Assembly (NCBI GenBank): GCA_013407085.1
Contig: JACCGJ010016141.1
Span: 1-64,000 of the forward strand
DNA length: 64,000 nt
From: Atriophallophorus winterbourni
Taxonomy: Eukaryota; Platyhelminthes; Trematoda; Plagiorchiida; Microphallidae
Direction of reading: 5' to 3'
The position numbers and the translations under genes were made by a program. How positions within the stretch are numbered: the stretch's first letter is position 1; each line of letters starts with the position of its first letter. Under the pieces are notes generated by a model. The model saw only the letters and a list, made by a program, of their open reading frames with translations. It did not search any database and was not told where the DNA came from. Positions 1 to 12,200 of the stretch are shown here, one piece after another.

Positions 1-198
1 CACCAGGAGTGTCAATATACTAGGCTTATAACACAACTAAAATCAAATCGCTGCTATTTCCTGCATTATATATCTACGGTTTTGTATCGATTTGAATATG
101 AACATGCGATTTGGCAACTGGTCAGATATTGGATGATTATTGATTTGAAAGGAACTAATAAATTTTTGATAACAACAGCCTCGATAAAGTATTGTATT
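1..198. other. AT-rich sequence, nothing recognised
   Basis: No coding frame, RNA gene or repeat was recognised at the left edge of the window. Confidence 0.5.
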
Positions 199-402
199 TG
201 CTGATATCAAACTTGCCCCTTACACTTCACAACCGGTTTCTGACCGTTTGCAGTTGTCAAGTGGAGTCTGAGAGATTACGTTCACTGAGTATGTACCCAG
301 TCGAAAAGTAGAACATTCTCACAGCCACCGTTCAAAGGGGTTCGTGCAACAAACAGCGATGATCAACTGAAGAAGCACCTAGTGATTCTCGTTCAAGCAC
401 TC
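199..402 (-). mobile_element. Degenerate copy of the hammerhead-bearing short repeat
   Basis: Read on the - strand, this aligns by eye with the repeat seen best at 44511-44835 and 48486-49141. Shared words are CAGAAACCGG (complement of 231-244), the GTTCA..CTGA block around 280 and the GATTCT..CAAGCACTC block near 380-402. The ribozyme core CTGATGA is mutated here (CTTGACA), so this copy should be dead. No target duplication was identified. Confidence 0.55.
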
Positions 403-1214
403 AATTCTCTGAAAATAAATTACCTAATCATGTTTATATGTTATCGGAAACTTGCAAAAAGTTGACTTTATAATATTCCCATCTGATGATGTTAAAATTC
501 ACTCTCAGTCAACGAACAAACGTAGTTTGACATCAAGTATATTTTACATTGAACATCAGTAAACAATGAGACATTATTAGCTTTGATAGGCAGAATATAA
601 ATCACTGGCTAAAGGCGAGTAGTTTATATATTCCAAAGTTGATCGAAAATAAATCGCAAACTGGTAAAAATTGTGTTACACTTAACTTGTTGAACTTGAC
701 CATGTGTGCCGATTACAAGCACTGCTTGTATTGGTCCTTAACAAACCAACTCTTACGTTTAAATATTAAATAGTTGTATGGATACATTTTCATGAACGCG
801 ATTCCAGTTGTCTGCGATAGTAACAGTTTTCTATTTTAATGAAGCTAGTTTTAGTGAGCAGTCCTTTGAAATAACTCTGTCTGATATTACTGCCTGCCTA
901 ACGGCTTCATGCAATTACTTAAAACCTGTAATTCTATACGGTAACATCCGCTTTCTGTGCATTTCGTTCAGCATTATTCTTGATTCTGTCATCGGATTGA
1001 AGCCAACTGTCTAGGCATATCCCGAGCATTTTTGGTGTGCAAATCAACGTTACATTAAGAACTCCGTTTGCAGTATCGACTTAGCCAGACTCGTGATTCG
1101 ACTATCACCGTTCCAAATCAAGAATTATCCTAGCTTCAGTAAGCAAACATAGGATTTATAAATATACAACCATCAACACGAAGCATATCTATGTATAAAT
1201 ATTTATGACCATAC
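403..1214. other. Non-coding, nothing recognised
   Basis: No supported gene. The short frame at 808-1014 starts at a TTG, has no recognisable domain and lies in AT-rich sequence. Confidence 0.45.
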
Positions 1215-1685
1215 GCTTTGGGAAGAACGTGATCTTTCCCCTGGTCACCATAGAAGCACTGTCGGAAGCGTCATCTTCACGCTGGGAAGGTGCGGATAAT
1301 TTCCTCGTTTGCTGAACAACATTCGAATGTCGCCGTTTGGCTGAGTGCTGCCTATCTCTCTGAGCGCTGCGAGAGAAAGACTACCTCCCAAATTGGAGTA
1401 TTAAGTCATTCGAAATTGTTAAATCTGTGATGTGCTACTACTGGCCCAGTCTTAAGTTCGACAGAATACAACCGTTACTGAACTGGCGTATTGACCGAAT
1501 GAATGAATATCACAAAGTATGTATAGTGAACGATAATCACAATATGCACTTACGATCGATCTTGATTGATGCTTGATCGATAGTTCGTTCACTGTCTATA
1601 CTACAGAAATACAGTGGAGCACGAGATTGTCGGCGCTCGCGAGGTACATACATGGTAGAGGTTGACCGAAGGTGGGCAACAATAT
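1215..1685 (+). mobile_element. Decayed RTE-like 3' end, interrupted by about 200 bp
   Basis: From about 1215 to 1430 the sequence follows the 3' coding end of the intact RTE-like element at 57.5-60.8 kb, including its zinc-finger part (AGCGCTGCGAGAGA and TTAAGTCATTC near 1360-1425). The characteristic 3' tail (GTACAT..CATGG..GACCGAAGG..CAACAA) resumes at about 1645-1683. The 200 bp between (about 1432-1640) have no counterpart in the intact copy and look like a later insertion. The protein frame is broken throughout. Confidence 0.6.
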
Positions 1686-1929
1686 GTATATAAAATTTGG
1701 TAAAATATACCGAATGTATAAGTGGTGTTCAAAATTATGTGCCACACGCGGATGGATATGACCCGCTGCCTAGTTAAGCAATTTGTATTCACATCAACCT
1801 TGAAAGAAACATGCATTCAATCAGGTTTTATGATTAAATAGAGTGAACATCAGGAAGAGAGCTTTATTATTGCTTTGAATGAATTGAACAAGTTTCACTT
1901 GGTACTCGTAGCAATATCGTCAGTAGTGC
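1686..1929. other. Non-coding spacer
   Basis: Nothing recognised between the RTE relic and the Penelope-type hammerhead. Confidence 0.4.
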
Positions 1930-1991
1930 CAAGTTTGAGACAAAATGCTCATGTATATGAAGCCCAAAACCATGGATAGCCAGCCTTCGAA

Positions 1992-2046
1992 AGAAGTTTC
2001 GCTGAAGATGTCATCTAGTTTGATGACGAAACGTCCGCAATCAACC
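1992..2046 (+). ncRNA. Penelope-type hammerhead ribozyme motif
   Basis: The core reads CTGAAGA (2002-2008), then a perfect 6-bp hairpin GTCATC/GATGAC with a 6-nt loop (2010-2027), then GAAA (2028-2031), a minimal stem III C-G and the cleavage triplet GTC (2033-2035). One extra T at 2009 sits between the core and stem II. Flanks TTTCG and CGCAA can form a short stem I with one mismatch. A GAAAC-GTC end with almost no stem III is the arrangement known from Penelope-like retroelements and some metazoan retrozymes. No Penelope protein remains next to it. Whether it still cleaves is unknown. Confidence 0.6.
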
Positions 2047-2137
2047 ATACCAGCTCGTAGAACATCTATGAACTACAGCCAGCCTTCATCCTGAAAGAGT
2101 GATAATTCCGAATTTAGAAATGCTACCAATTAGGGGC

Positions 2138-2430
2138 TTAAGCTAACCACGAGAGGTGTCGGTTAATCTGCACCCAATTCCTATGCCAATTTGGATTAAA
2201 TGTCGAAAAATGAATCCGTTTCAGTTGTCGATGTTCCTGCATCCACAAAACTTGACCAAACCAGCGTAGTATGTGACGGTTTATATGCTTCTTTAAATCA
2301 ATATTACTGCTGAAGAATTTATTAAAAATCGCATCGTTTTCAATGTAACCGAACGTGTCAGTTTCGAAAATTTTACGAAGAAAGTGACTACATAATACTG
2401 TGAGATCTCGTATGTGCACTTTGCACAAGT
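2138..2430 (-). pseudogene. C-terminal relic of a non-LTR retrotransposon protein
   Basis: The - strand frame holds the motif HILRWFGQVLWMQEHR followed by LKRIHFS and W..NW. This resembles the 'LRWLGHVLRM..RLPKR' block that follows the reverse transcriptase in RTE-like elements. The match is to the general family pattern; it does not align closely with the RTE copy at 57.5 kb, so a second family is likely. Only about 95 residues survive and there is no catalytic region. Confidence 0.4.
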
Positions 2431-2885
2431 CCCAAGATTCACAGACAATTTAATTTAGGAGTGGGCAACTGACAAAATCACTTTTTTCTATTTTGAAGCA
2501 CCACCTGCCCAATCCCATTGGTAACTGAGTGACGTTGTGATACGTTTCAGCCTGCAGCAAGTTTTCGCATCATTTCGTTAAAAATTCTGTCCTTTCATTC
2601 GCCAAAAAATAGGCGTGATGTTCGCAGGGGGGTTAGTTTATGACACGCGCCGTCATTCGTGTGTTCGTTTGTTTGTATGCCAATGACTTTGGCACACACG
2701 ACCGCACCATATTTCATCCAATCAAACTCTCTCACCAACCCGAAAACTAAATCGTGGCACGCGAATGTAATCATTACGCACGCTTAAATTCCCCGTGCAA
2801 TGTTAAATTTTTTCGAAATTGCTCCGATAGAAAAATTGATCCCCAGTAAATAAATGAAGTCCACTTGCGCGGCCAATCAATATTC
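2431..2885. other. Upstream region of the LIM-homeobox gene
   Basis: This holds the sequence just 5' of the chosen start codon. An in-frame TAA at 2847-2849 limits how far the first coding exon can extend. A possible acceptor-like CCCCAG ends at 2846, so a 5' untranslated exon further upstream is possible. I could not identify a TATA box or initiator with confidence. Confidence 0.4.
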
Positions 2886-3277
2886 ATGGGATTATCTACT
2901 GAATTTTTGACGACACGATTTGTTCGACAAACGGAAATGCTGGAAAACAATCCTCGTTCTGGTTCGGCGATCAATGATGGCTTTGAGAAATGTGCCATGC
3001 TTGGCCAAGTGGTATCGATTACAAACGGGGGCAGAAATGTGTTCAACCTCACCTCTCCGAATCATGATTCGTCGTTGTTTGTACGAACATTGCACAATAA
3101 ACAAGATTGTCTTCTATGTACCGAATGCCGTGAACCGATAATCGATCAATTTTGCTGCAGTATTGAACATCAATACTGGCATCAAAGTTGCTTGAGGTGT
3201 GTAATTTGCAGCAAGCCTCTTTCTATCAGGTGCTATGCACGCGATGGCCGCTTGTTTTGCCGGGATGACTTTATGCG
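2886..3277 (+). CDS. lim1: lim1 exon 1: N-terminus and LIM domain 1
   Basis: The first ATG after the in-frame stop at 2847 is at 2886; a second ATG at 2937 could also serve. About 77 residues precede the zinc finger pair. The zinc ligands are C78, C81, H99, C102, C105, C108, C125 and D128. The exon ends in ATG-CG before the donor GTAAGT at 3278, splitting the Arg codon that joins LIM1 to LIM2. The reading ..DFMR then RFYGPKC matches the DFFRRFGTKC pattern of Lhx1/5 across the same junction. Confidence 0.88.
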
Positions 3278-6200
3278 GTAAGTATAAGTTTGCATTTTGC
3301 AAAGTTTCTTTGCACATTTTGTCTATTAATAAAGAAAAAATAAGAGAAATGCTATGTTGACAAATATATCTTGAGGCTAAGCGATAAATTAGCCTTGAAA
3401 ACATGACGTTCTGTATTCTGAGAATTTCAAGTTAAACGCCACTCAGTCGGTTTTAATTTCTCTTGAGTGACAAAAGCAGAACGTAGAAAACATTCGCACG
3501 GAACGGTGCCATGTGTCTCTAATTTACCATATTATATTTCCTTCATTTCAACAAGATATTCAGGCTTGAACATCAACTTCATTTGTTTTTGAGTTTGTAT
3601 AAATTCTAGTGGTTAACTGCAGTAGGTTTGCAATATGATGTCGTAAGAACTTTATGTCTTAGATTGTCACTGCCACTTATGACAGTATATAGTAAGATGA
3701 TGAAGTTTATAGAAAAATGTCATGCAATGAAGTGGAAGAATACGAAATATATCCCAGAGAGAAATTGTCCTGAAGCATTGAAATTGGCTCATAGCCTAAT
3801 GACATTCCGACGATGTTGAACAAAACTGACAGAAATTAAGCGAAACTCATAATAGTCTTGAGTCCATAGATAATTTCTCAAAATTGTATTTTGTGTAATA
3901 GAAAAGCATAAAGTAAAGGTATGCCACAAGCTTTGAGGTTTATGAGAACCGAAATTAATATACATGGAATGCATGAGTTTGTTAGAGCCAGATGCTAGAT
4001 ATAAATATGGATGTTGCTGAGTGTTTAGCGATAGCAGACAGGTCTGAAACACCTTCACAATATTTCACTTTTAGAGTTTTTCAGGTTAAATTAATAGGAG
4101 TATTTCTAAATATGTATTGCAAAAGGCACCGCATTATATTCGTTGACCCTAACCAATATAAAACGTGCGTGCGCACATAAACGGCTCAGTAATTAATTAA
4201 TTGTTATTCTACATTTGCTTTCAGCTTATAGATGCTTCTCACCGAGAACTTTTTGCATAAACATCAAGCACCTACTGCCAATATTATTTAGAATAATTAC
4301 ATCTCGGCCACTAACCAATTAAAGAATTATTAAAATGGCAGAGACTAGTATTGCGACAACGCTAAATTGTACATGATACTGCGTCTCTAAAAACAATACA
4401 AAAGAACCAATGGGAATGGAAATAACAAATCAAAATCCGGGAACATTGATCGATCAATGGTTGATCGAAGCACGCGAAATCCAATTATTTCGGTTGATTT
4501 ATTTCCTCCTAAATTCAACGCGCATTGTTGACAGGCATTTCGAAATAGCCAGGTCGGTGATGGTGACGCAAAATACATCGGATTCACTCGTTCGAAAAGA
4601 TTTCCCATTTCACTCCTGGAGGAAATATTCCATAGCAAGGGATAACTTGAATGTCTTCACGCGATCGTCAGCTAGGTCAGTTATTTTTAGGTGACGATAA
4701 AGCGTTCGATTATTACACCACTATTTTACCACCATGAGCATAGTGTAAAGCGTCGTTTGCAAGCTGAGGAGGAGCAGATACAACTCTTGGCAGCTGAACA
4801 CAGATCACACCGCCGGCGTGCAACTGACGCCAGATGACCGAGTTCTGCTTGTCGTTGTCATCGCTGCGGGTGAGATTGTTCCTCCCGAATCGGACTGTTA
4901 AGTCATTCATAAATCTGTAGAACATGAAAATTCATACGATTGTAATGTACATCCCTGGTCGACATTGACCGAAGGAGGCCAACAACAACAATTTACATGT
5001 GAAGGAGCACACGGGTTATCTCACGACTCTATTCTTATCAACTAAATCTGAGCGGCGCACAACAACTGAATAATTTGAGCCGGTCCAATAATACCAATAA
5101 GTGAATTGTTTCCCGTTTTTTGCCCATGAACAGAATGGTGAAGCTTTGTTCGGATGAAACAGATAATTACATAACTCTATATTTTATGTGAGTGTGATAT
5201 TCGGTTAAATGTTTAACGAATGTGATAACTGATGGCAACAGAAGGATATCAGACCTCTCTCAGAAAATTTCACACTATAAGCAAACAGGTGAGCATAATC
5301 GCGTTTACTAGGAGTGAGGAAACGGAATGCAGAAGCGATAAGTTTCCACACAATCGGGGCTCTATGTGGCTGTTAGGTATGCATAGTAAAGAGTGACAAC
5401 AAATAGATTTTCATAACAGGAACTAATATTTCATCGTTTCAATAATTGATATACATTTGCAAACCTCAGCACTGGGGGACACAGATCCCAATGGTGATCC
5501 CTATGCTTTCTGAAGTGTTTCGTAGGAAATTAACATTGAATCAGTTCACGTTAGAATATTTGTACAATCACGGAAGTCAAATGTTGGTCAAAGACTTGTT
5601 CTAAAGATATTTTCTCATCAGATCACAGTCACCAATTTTTCTTGATCCGATCCCTGACTTCATTAACGCGAAACGATGGAGATGCATGATTGGACCCACT
5701 GATGTGGTGCAAGACTGTTTTAGACATTTATTCGGATGATATCTTTACTTCTTTCAAAACCGAATATGACGACAGTTCAAGATGAATACAGTCATCCTGA
5801 AACCGTGAAACTCTTTATTGAATACCACACAAGCAGATCAACCCTCTCTGCAACCACGAGCCTGTAACTGCGACAAAGAAGTTCACATTTGAACCAAATG
5901 AGGAGGTTGATTAGATGGATATATAAAATGCATTATACAATTAACTTGTAATTTATGGTAATAAAGGTGTATTTAAATTGGATACATTTCAATAAATTTA
6001 ACATTATATTCATCACATTAGTGACATGGGCAAAATAACTTATACTCAAACTATCGAATGAGTGTGTGTGTGTGCGTGATAGATGCGTTTTACAAATGCG
6101 AGCCATACTTGCAACCTACCTAGACCGTTATCATTTGCATCAGACTGTCACACCGCATAAGACAAATCGACCAATCATCTTGCTCTAGTCTACGTGACTT

Positions 6201-9200
6201 GATACCACCTACGTTTTCTATAGGCTGCTTGGCGATAAGTTCAAAACAGAAGTGCTATTTTGTTATGTTCCATTGTCCTGAACATCACCCCTGGTCTAAC
6301 GAAATTTCAGTTCCAGTTGCGAAACGTTAGCAAAACACCTCCCTCACTGATAGCTTTCTATCCAGTATTGATATAAGATCGATTCCTAACGTATTCCAAT
6401 ATATTACTCGGTCACACTCTATTTCCAACTATTTCATAAATTCAATTTAAAATTAATAAATTGTAATGAGGTTATCATAATAATGCCATCTGGTTTATTT
6501 ATGCATAATCTATAAATTACTACTGATGACCAGCTATGAGTCACCTCTTATTGCAACTTCCTTCTTGATAATCAACAGTTGTGTCAGGCTTTCCTTTCCA
6601 ACATTTCTAATGAAAATGTCACTTGTCTTTTGTTTCAATTATATTGCTACTTACAAGTCATGTTTCATAAACTACCGATAAGTCATAATCAAACGAATTC
6701 AAGCGAATCCCAGAAAATTGGCATTTGATTATTTGATGTATCAATCTGAATAACAATGGCGTTGAAGTCTAACTTTGTTTACCAATGTTCACCGAACCTA
6801 AATTTACTGTTTTCTCCTGATTGCAGCAAAAAACAGAAACGATTGTCGAGCGTATGTGTATGGGATGTGAGCTCTCCTAAAACTGTTCGATTCCATTGAT
6901 TGCATCTGTCGAGTTAGATCCAATTTATGGATCGGTCACCTGAAGGTTGGATGTACCAATCAGATGAACAGTGGCCTTCAAGTCTAATGCTGATCACCAC
7001 TTTTTCACTGTGTCATGACTCGCTAAAACTGCTTTTTACACTCGCCACCCGATGAGATCATACCGCAGGAAAACGGCTGTAGAGCGTTAGCGCTGGGGAT
7101 GTGAACGCAACTCGGGGTTCATTTTGTTTGGTAATATAAAAATCAAATTCTTCAGATTTTAGATTTGTTAATAGGTAACTAAAGGGTTTTCTCACGATAG
7201 ATGAAATTCAATCGTTCTTGGCTTAACCACCCTTTCAGTGAACCAAAGTTATGCTCTTGCACCCGCCACTACGAATATACCCGACATTCAACATGCGACT
7301 TCACCCGGAAAGATTGCACTCTATTAAAGTTTGGTAGCGATCAGTAGAACGATCATCAAGAGTGGAATATATGTGAGCATTTCGTTCAAACATAAGTGAA
7401 CAGTTTCACAAGTAGTCAAGCGGTAGGCATATCCGCTAACGTGAAGTCCAATGTAGCGCTTTGAGTAATGCAGCTATCTTAAAAGGATAGTTTTGTTAGA
7501 AAGATATATACGAACATATAACAGTGATGCATCTGGTCATCAAACGAAGGCTTTTTAAACAGCGCACTAAAAATGCTATCTGGAAAGCTGTATCCAATAA
7601 ACCAAAAAAGAGATCGTGCTCAAGAAAAATGACCGATCATACTCACACACGGAATGGATTCTTCTCGGAAATTAAGCATGAGTTTGGTAATTCACACATC
7701 ACCTTGAATATAATCTAACTATACATCTTCTAATTCCTGCGGTTATATTCCAAGATATTTGAGCGACAGAAAATTAAAATTATAAAGACGAATACGTGCG
7801 GTTTTAAAACTTGTTTAAAGAGATGCTACAAGTCTGGATATTAGAAGCGTTGATCGGGTAGACGTAGCTCTTGGACTCGCAGTTTAATACAACGTTTGAG
7901 CAGCACATTTTAGCAGCTTCCTCCCAAAAAACTATGAGTATGATCGTTCCCTTTGAACACCTTCAAGTGAGATGTCAGACTAGCGTGTGTGATTGCGATT
8001 TGCTTGTTGACTTGACTAGGTCAACAGTAATAAACTCAAAACTGCTCAGATTACCGGCATGCCTGCTGCACCAAGTGGCATGAGAGGATCATTAATGTTT
8101 AATGGTTGCAATTCTGAGGTCTTTTTTAAATTCGCGCCAAACTAAGATGTATTCTCACACCGACACATTTTAGCTTTTATCTGGTTCTTCTGCGACGTGA
8201 CGGCAGGCTTTCTATTCGGAATCGTTCCGGACCACGCAGTAAAGTATTTCATCTGCTAATCGGTGACCTGTTTTAACTGACGATTTAGCGATCATTGCTC
8301 ACTACGAAGCTTATTGTCAGTCTCTAACGAACTTTCATCGTCAGAACTCAAGTCTGACAATCAGGATAAACACAAGTGAAGCTTGATCGAAGAAGTATAA
8401 ATACTGGAAACATCATAGTGTGAATTCTGCTGATAATTTCTCGTCATACACTGAGGTTAATGAGCAACTAGGCAGATCAGCTGTTATCTGGTCCAGGGTC
8501 TCTGGCGCAAAAGCACGCTCAACTGAATTATCTTTTTACAGTGGCAAAACCCAATTCATGAACGAATGTTAATGTCCTTCATTTAAAGAATGAACCGTAT
8601 CATGTTGAACCTATCGTAAATTGGCAGAACGACGAATGCAAGAGTGATCCTAACATTTACTCCAGAGAGTATTTGCACAGAAAGCTGGTTGAGTTATAAC
8701 TATAGGATGAGAAACAATCGGATACCAAAAGTTCAGCTCTACGGGAAATTAAAATCAGGAATTCGATCAATAGGAGATTGTAATTGATCAACAAATAGGT
8801 CTATTATAGGGCGATAAAATGTAGACTTAATCGTACAATTTGGAAAAAGATCATTATTGTTCGTTCATTTTGGAGGCATATTGTGAAGCGAGCGTCACCC
8901 ATAAGCTGTGAGAGAGCATATGCTGCTTTTGGAATCTGACCACGTGAAAACACTCAGAGCGGAGTCTTTAAAATGTAACAGATGTTGGTTTTGATGCATG
9001 GTCGGAGACAAACGAAGCATATTTTAACATACGTTCTCCATCAACACAACTTTTATTTTCTTTGAGACAAATAGGACATGTAGGGAAACTGTTTTCTAAG
9101 TTTTCGGTATCATTAAGCTATGCATGATATATTTCAATTTTAAAACTAATTTATTTTCCCCAACATAATCATTATTGAACTGGATGTAATGCTACTGAAT

Positions 9201-12200
9201 TTTAGTTAAACATATAACTCTCTCGCTTGGCTGGACGCGTTTAACATTTATGCTGTAGCACATTGTTTGAAACAAATATGTCAATTAAGATAAATAACTT
9301 TTGGAAATCGTAAGACACAATTTGATGTTTTGTGCCCTTCTGTAGATCATTCTGAGAAATGTGTGCTCGTTTCCGAAGCCCTTAGATTTCGGAAATTGCA
9401 AGAAATAAGCGTTCATCTATGCTTATGAGTATTATGCGCATATCATGCGTATTGACTGTTCTTTCATCGAGTTAATCAGCTATATCAAGCTTGTTTAATT
9501 TTAAAACTTCAAATCTAGAAAACGGACACCTAAGCGCAGTATTTTGAAAAAAATATACGGATTATTTTCGCACATACGTTCACTATGAACTATAAGACGG
9601 ATGCTTATCTAGGGTTGAGTTATAAAGAATCTTCACTGAACGCCATGATCATTTTCCTCTCTTAGATGTTTGTTGTAGGTATTTTATTTTGGTGCGATTG
9701 CAATCGTATACCGGATAGCATATTTGTCTCCAGGAAAATCCCGGGCTCTAATACCGACTGGGTTAAACATAGAGAAACACTCAACTGACCACGATTTCCC
9801 ACTGTCTCAGTGTAAAATTAGAATCGACGATCGTTGAATATACATTTACGACCAAGTTATATCACCCCTTATGCTTCGTTCCAGTGGAACCCACGTTGAA
9901 CACCGAGCCTCGTTGGCCTTAAAAGAAAATTATGGGGATTTAAAGATATGCATAGTTACTTCAATGCCCAATGACCACCGTAAACAACAGCCTCCTGGCT
10001 AGAAAGGCAAACGTGTACCCGCGATGCCTCTGCCGTTCCTGTCTTGGAACTAGGGCTCTATCTTTAGATTTTAACACGAAGCTGTATAAGTGGTTCGTCT
10101 TCCCTGCTGGACTGGATGCAGGGATGTCACAACTATTTTTGGCGCCAATTTCGCACTAAAGTAGTTCGGAGATCTGTATTGAGCACAGATGTCCTGCTGC
10201 GGTGTTCATATTTCATATCTACTCTGCCATCGCATAGGCATATGGTTATATTTGGTAGGTTTTCGACAAGCCAAGTCCAAAAAGAAAAAAAGAGTGGAAA
10301 GTTCGCTTTGAATGAATTATTGCGCTGAAACATTTTGTGCCGAGAATGAGAGTAAGTAGAAAACTGTTTGAATGCAACAAATTTGAAATATTGCCGGATA
10401 TCTCTGTGCAAGCCATAAATCATATTACTCATGAAAATTGAACACAACACCTGTATTCCTCACTGCAAACATACGGTAGGCCAATGTAATTTACGAATTC
10501 GTCTGAATTTCTTTTTTTGAAAAGTATCGAGCTATCGATAGATTTTCGTTAGCATTTAGATAAGCTGTTTAAGGTTAAGCCCAACCGAAGCTTGTAGAAT
10601 AATTCCGATTCAATTACGTTTCCTGTTCTAGAATTCACACTTGATGTTTGGAAATTTCCGTGTCAGAAGCTTAACTTTAACTAAAAACTGCCTCAACCGA
10701 TCGTTTGTAAATTCTATTTTCATTTTAATAACTAACTACAATACATAATCTGCGTTTATTCACAGAGAATCATTCTCGAAAACTGGATAATGTGTCTTAA
10801 GCCGGCGATCATACTACGGTATTTTCTCGTGCCATAAATTCCAGTTATAAAGGCTTATCATATCCATGCATGTTTCTGTCACAAGTAATATCAAATATTG
10901 ATATATTCTTGAACTGCCTATAAGTCTAATAACTTTCTGTTCGGTTGCATATTTATGCCTCATATCTTCGAATTACATTATGTGCTTTCACGTTGCAGGT
11001 TCTACGGTCCAAAATGTACTGGGTGTCATAAGGTCATACAGCCATCTGATTTGGTCCAATTCGCAAAATCATCGATTTTCCATGCAAAATGCTTCCGATG
11101 CACCATCTGTGAACGACAATTCACTCGAGGGGACCAGTGCTGTTTCGCACGCGGGGATCAGTTCATTATTTGCCACGAACATTATTTGGCCTCAATGCGA
11201 AATGATGCATCCCAAGAAATGGCTAATTCAACCACCGTTTCCAATTCTCCATTCTTGCCGAATGATGTACAACCATGCGTACCCACCGAGTCGTTCACTG
11301 CTGGTCAGCTCATTCCCATCCGAAATTCTCCGAATGCTGACCTGGCACAAAATATCCGGGTATCAACCACTGGGGCGGATTTTAACGGTGAGTATAGGCG
11401 GACGTTTTAGTTCTATTTTGATAAGTAGAAAACCAAATTCAAAATCCGAGTTCAGACTATACAAAATGACCTTCGATTTAACGAGCTTTGATATTGGTCA
11501 CTTTGATTCGCAAAGAGAAATACAGTAATTCATTGAAGCCTATCGAGTGTGCGCAGATGTGATTGAACTGGTTGTTTGTTTCAGCCTCTTAAAACAGCGG
11601 CTAATATGTTCAAAATTAATTATTATTTATCCGTTGTCTCAAGTCAAGCTGATCCTGATCATACTTTCCTAACCTGACAAGTTTAAACAGCACAAAAAAG
11701 ATGGTGGGGTGTTTGTGTGATGAAAATGCATGCTAAGTATTTACGGTTTTGCATTTCTTCGAAGCGCTCCGTTAACTCGCGTTCCGCGCTCCCGTACGCC
11801 CAATTGATCACACTCTCGGAAATGTTTATTTTACATGAAACGATTGCAATGTAAAGCAACTCCGAATTGCTAGTCTTATTTAAACCTTTGATCTACACTC
11901 TACCACTGGAATTCCGTTTCATCCTCGAGGCTGCAAATATTAGTTCTTCGGTCTTATTGATCGGACCGTGTACGTTGGGTCTAGACACAACATGTGTTTC
12001 GTTGCGTAATTGATGACATCAAAGCGAAGCTGCTCACCATTCGTCCGACCACCACTCAGTGACTGAGAGAAGAAGTTTCACACTCAAAATGTGATGCCTC
12101 GCGTCTGATGACCTGTGGTCAGCTCATGTGGAAAATGCAAATAAGATTCTGGATGCGGAAGAAATAGTTTGACGTTCTTAATTTACATTGGCCGGACTTT

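Larger units (their letters stand above)
3278..10998 (+). other. lim1: lim1 intron 1 (7.7 kb)
   Basis: Phase 2 intron with donor GTAAGT at 3278 and acceptor TTGCAG ending at 10998. It holds an RTE 3' fragment (4733-4992) and a degenerate ribozyme repeat (6771-6874). Apart from a short (GT)n run near 6062-6074, I recognised nothing else. The small frames in it (for example 3628-3819, 7524-7718, 10133-10450) show no domain and I do not support them as genes. Confidence 0.8.

Noticed and set aside
10955..11528. Overlapping 182-residue frame over lim1 exon 2
   Set aside because: A shadow frame: the other frame carries all LIM2 zinc ligands and matches the splice phases.
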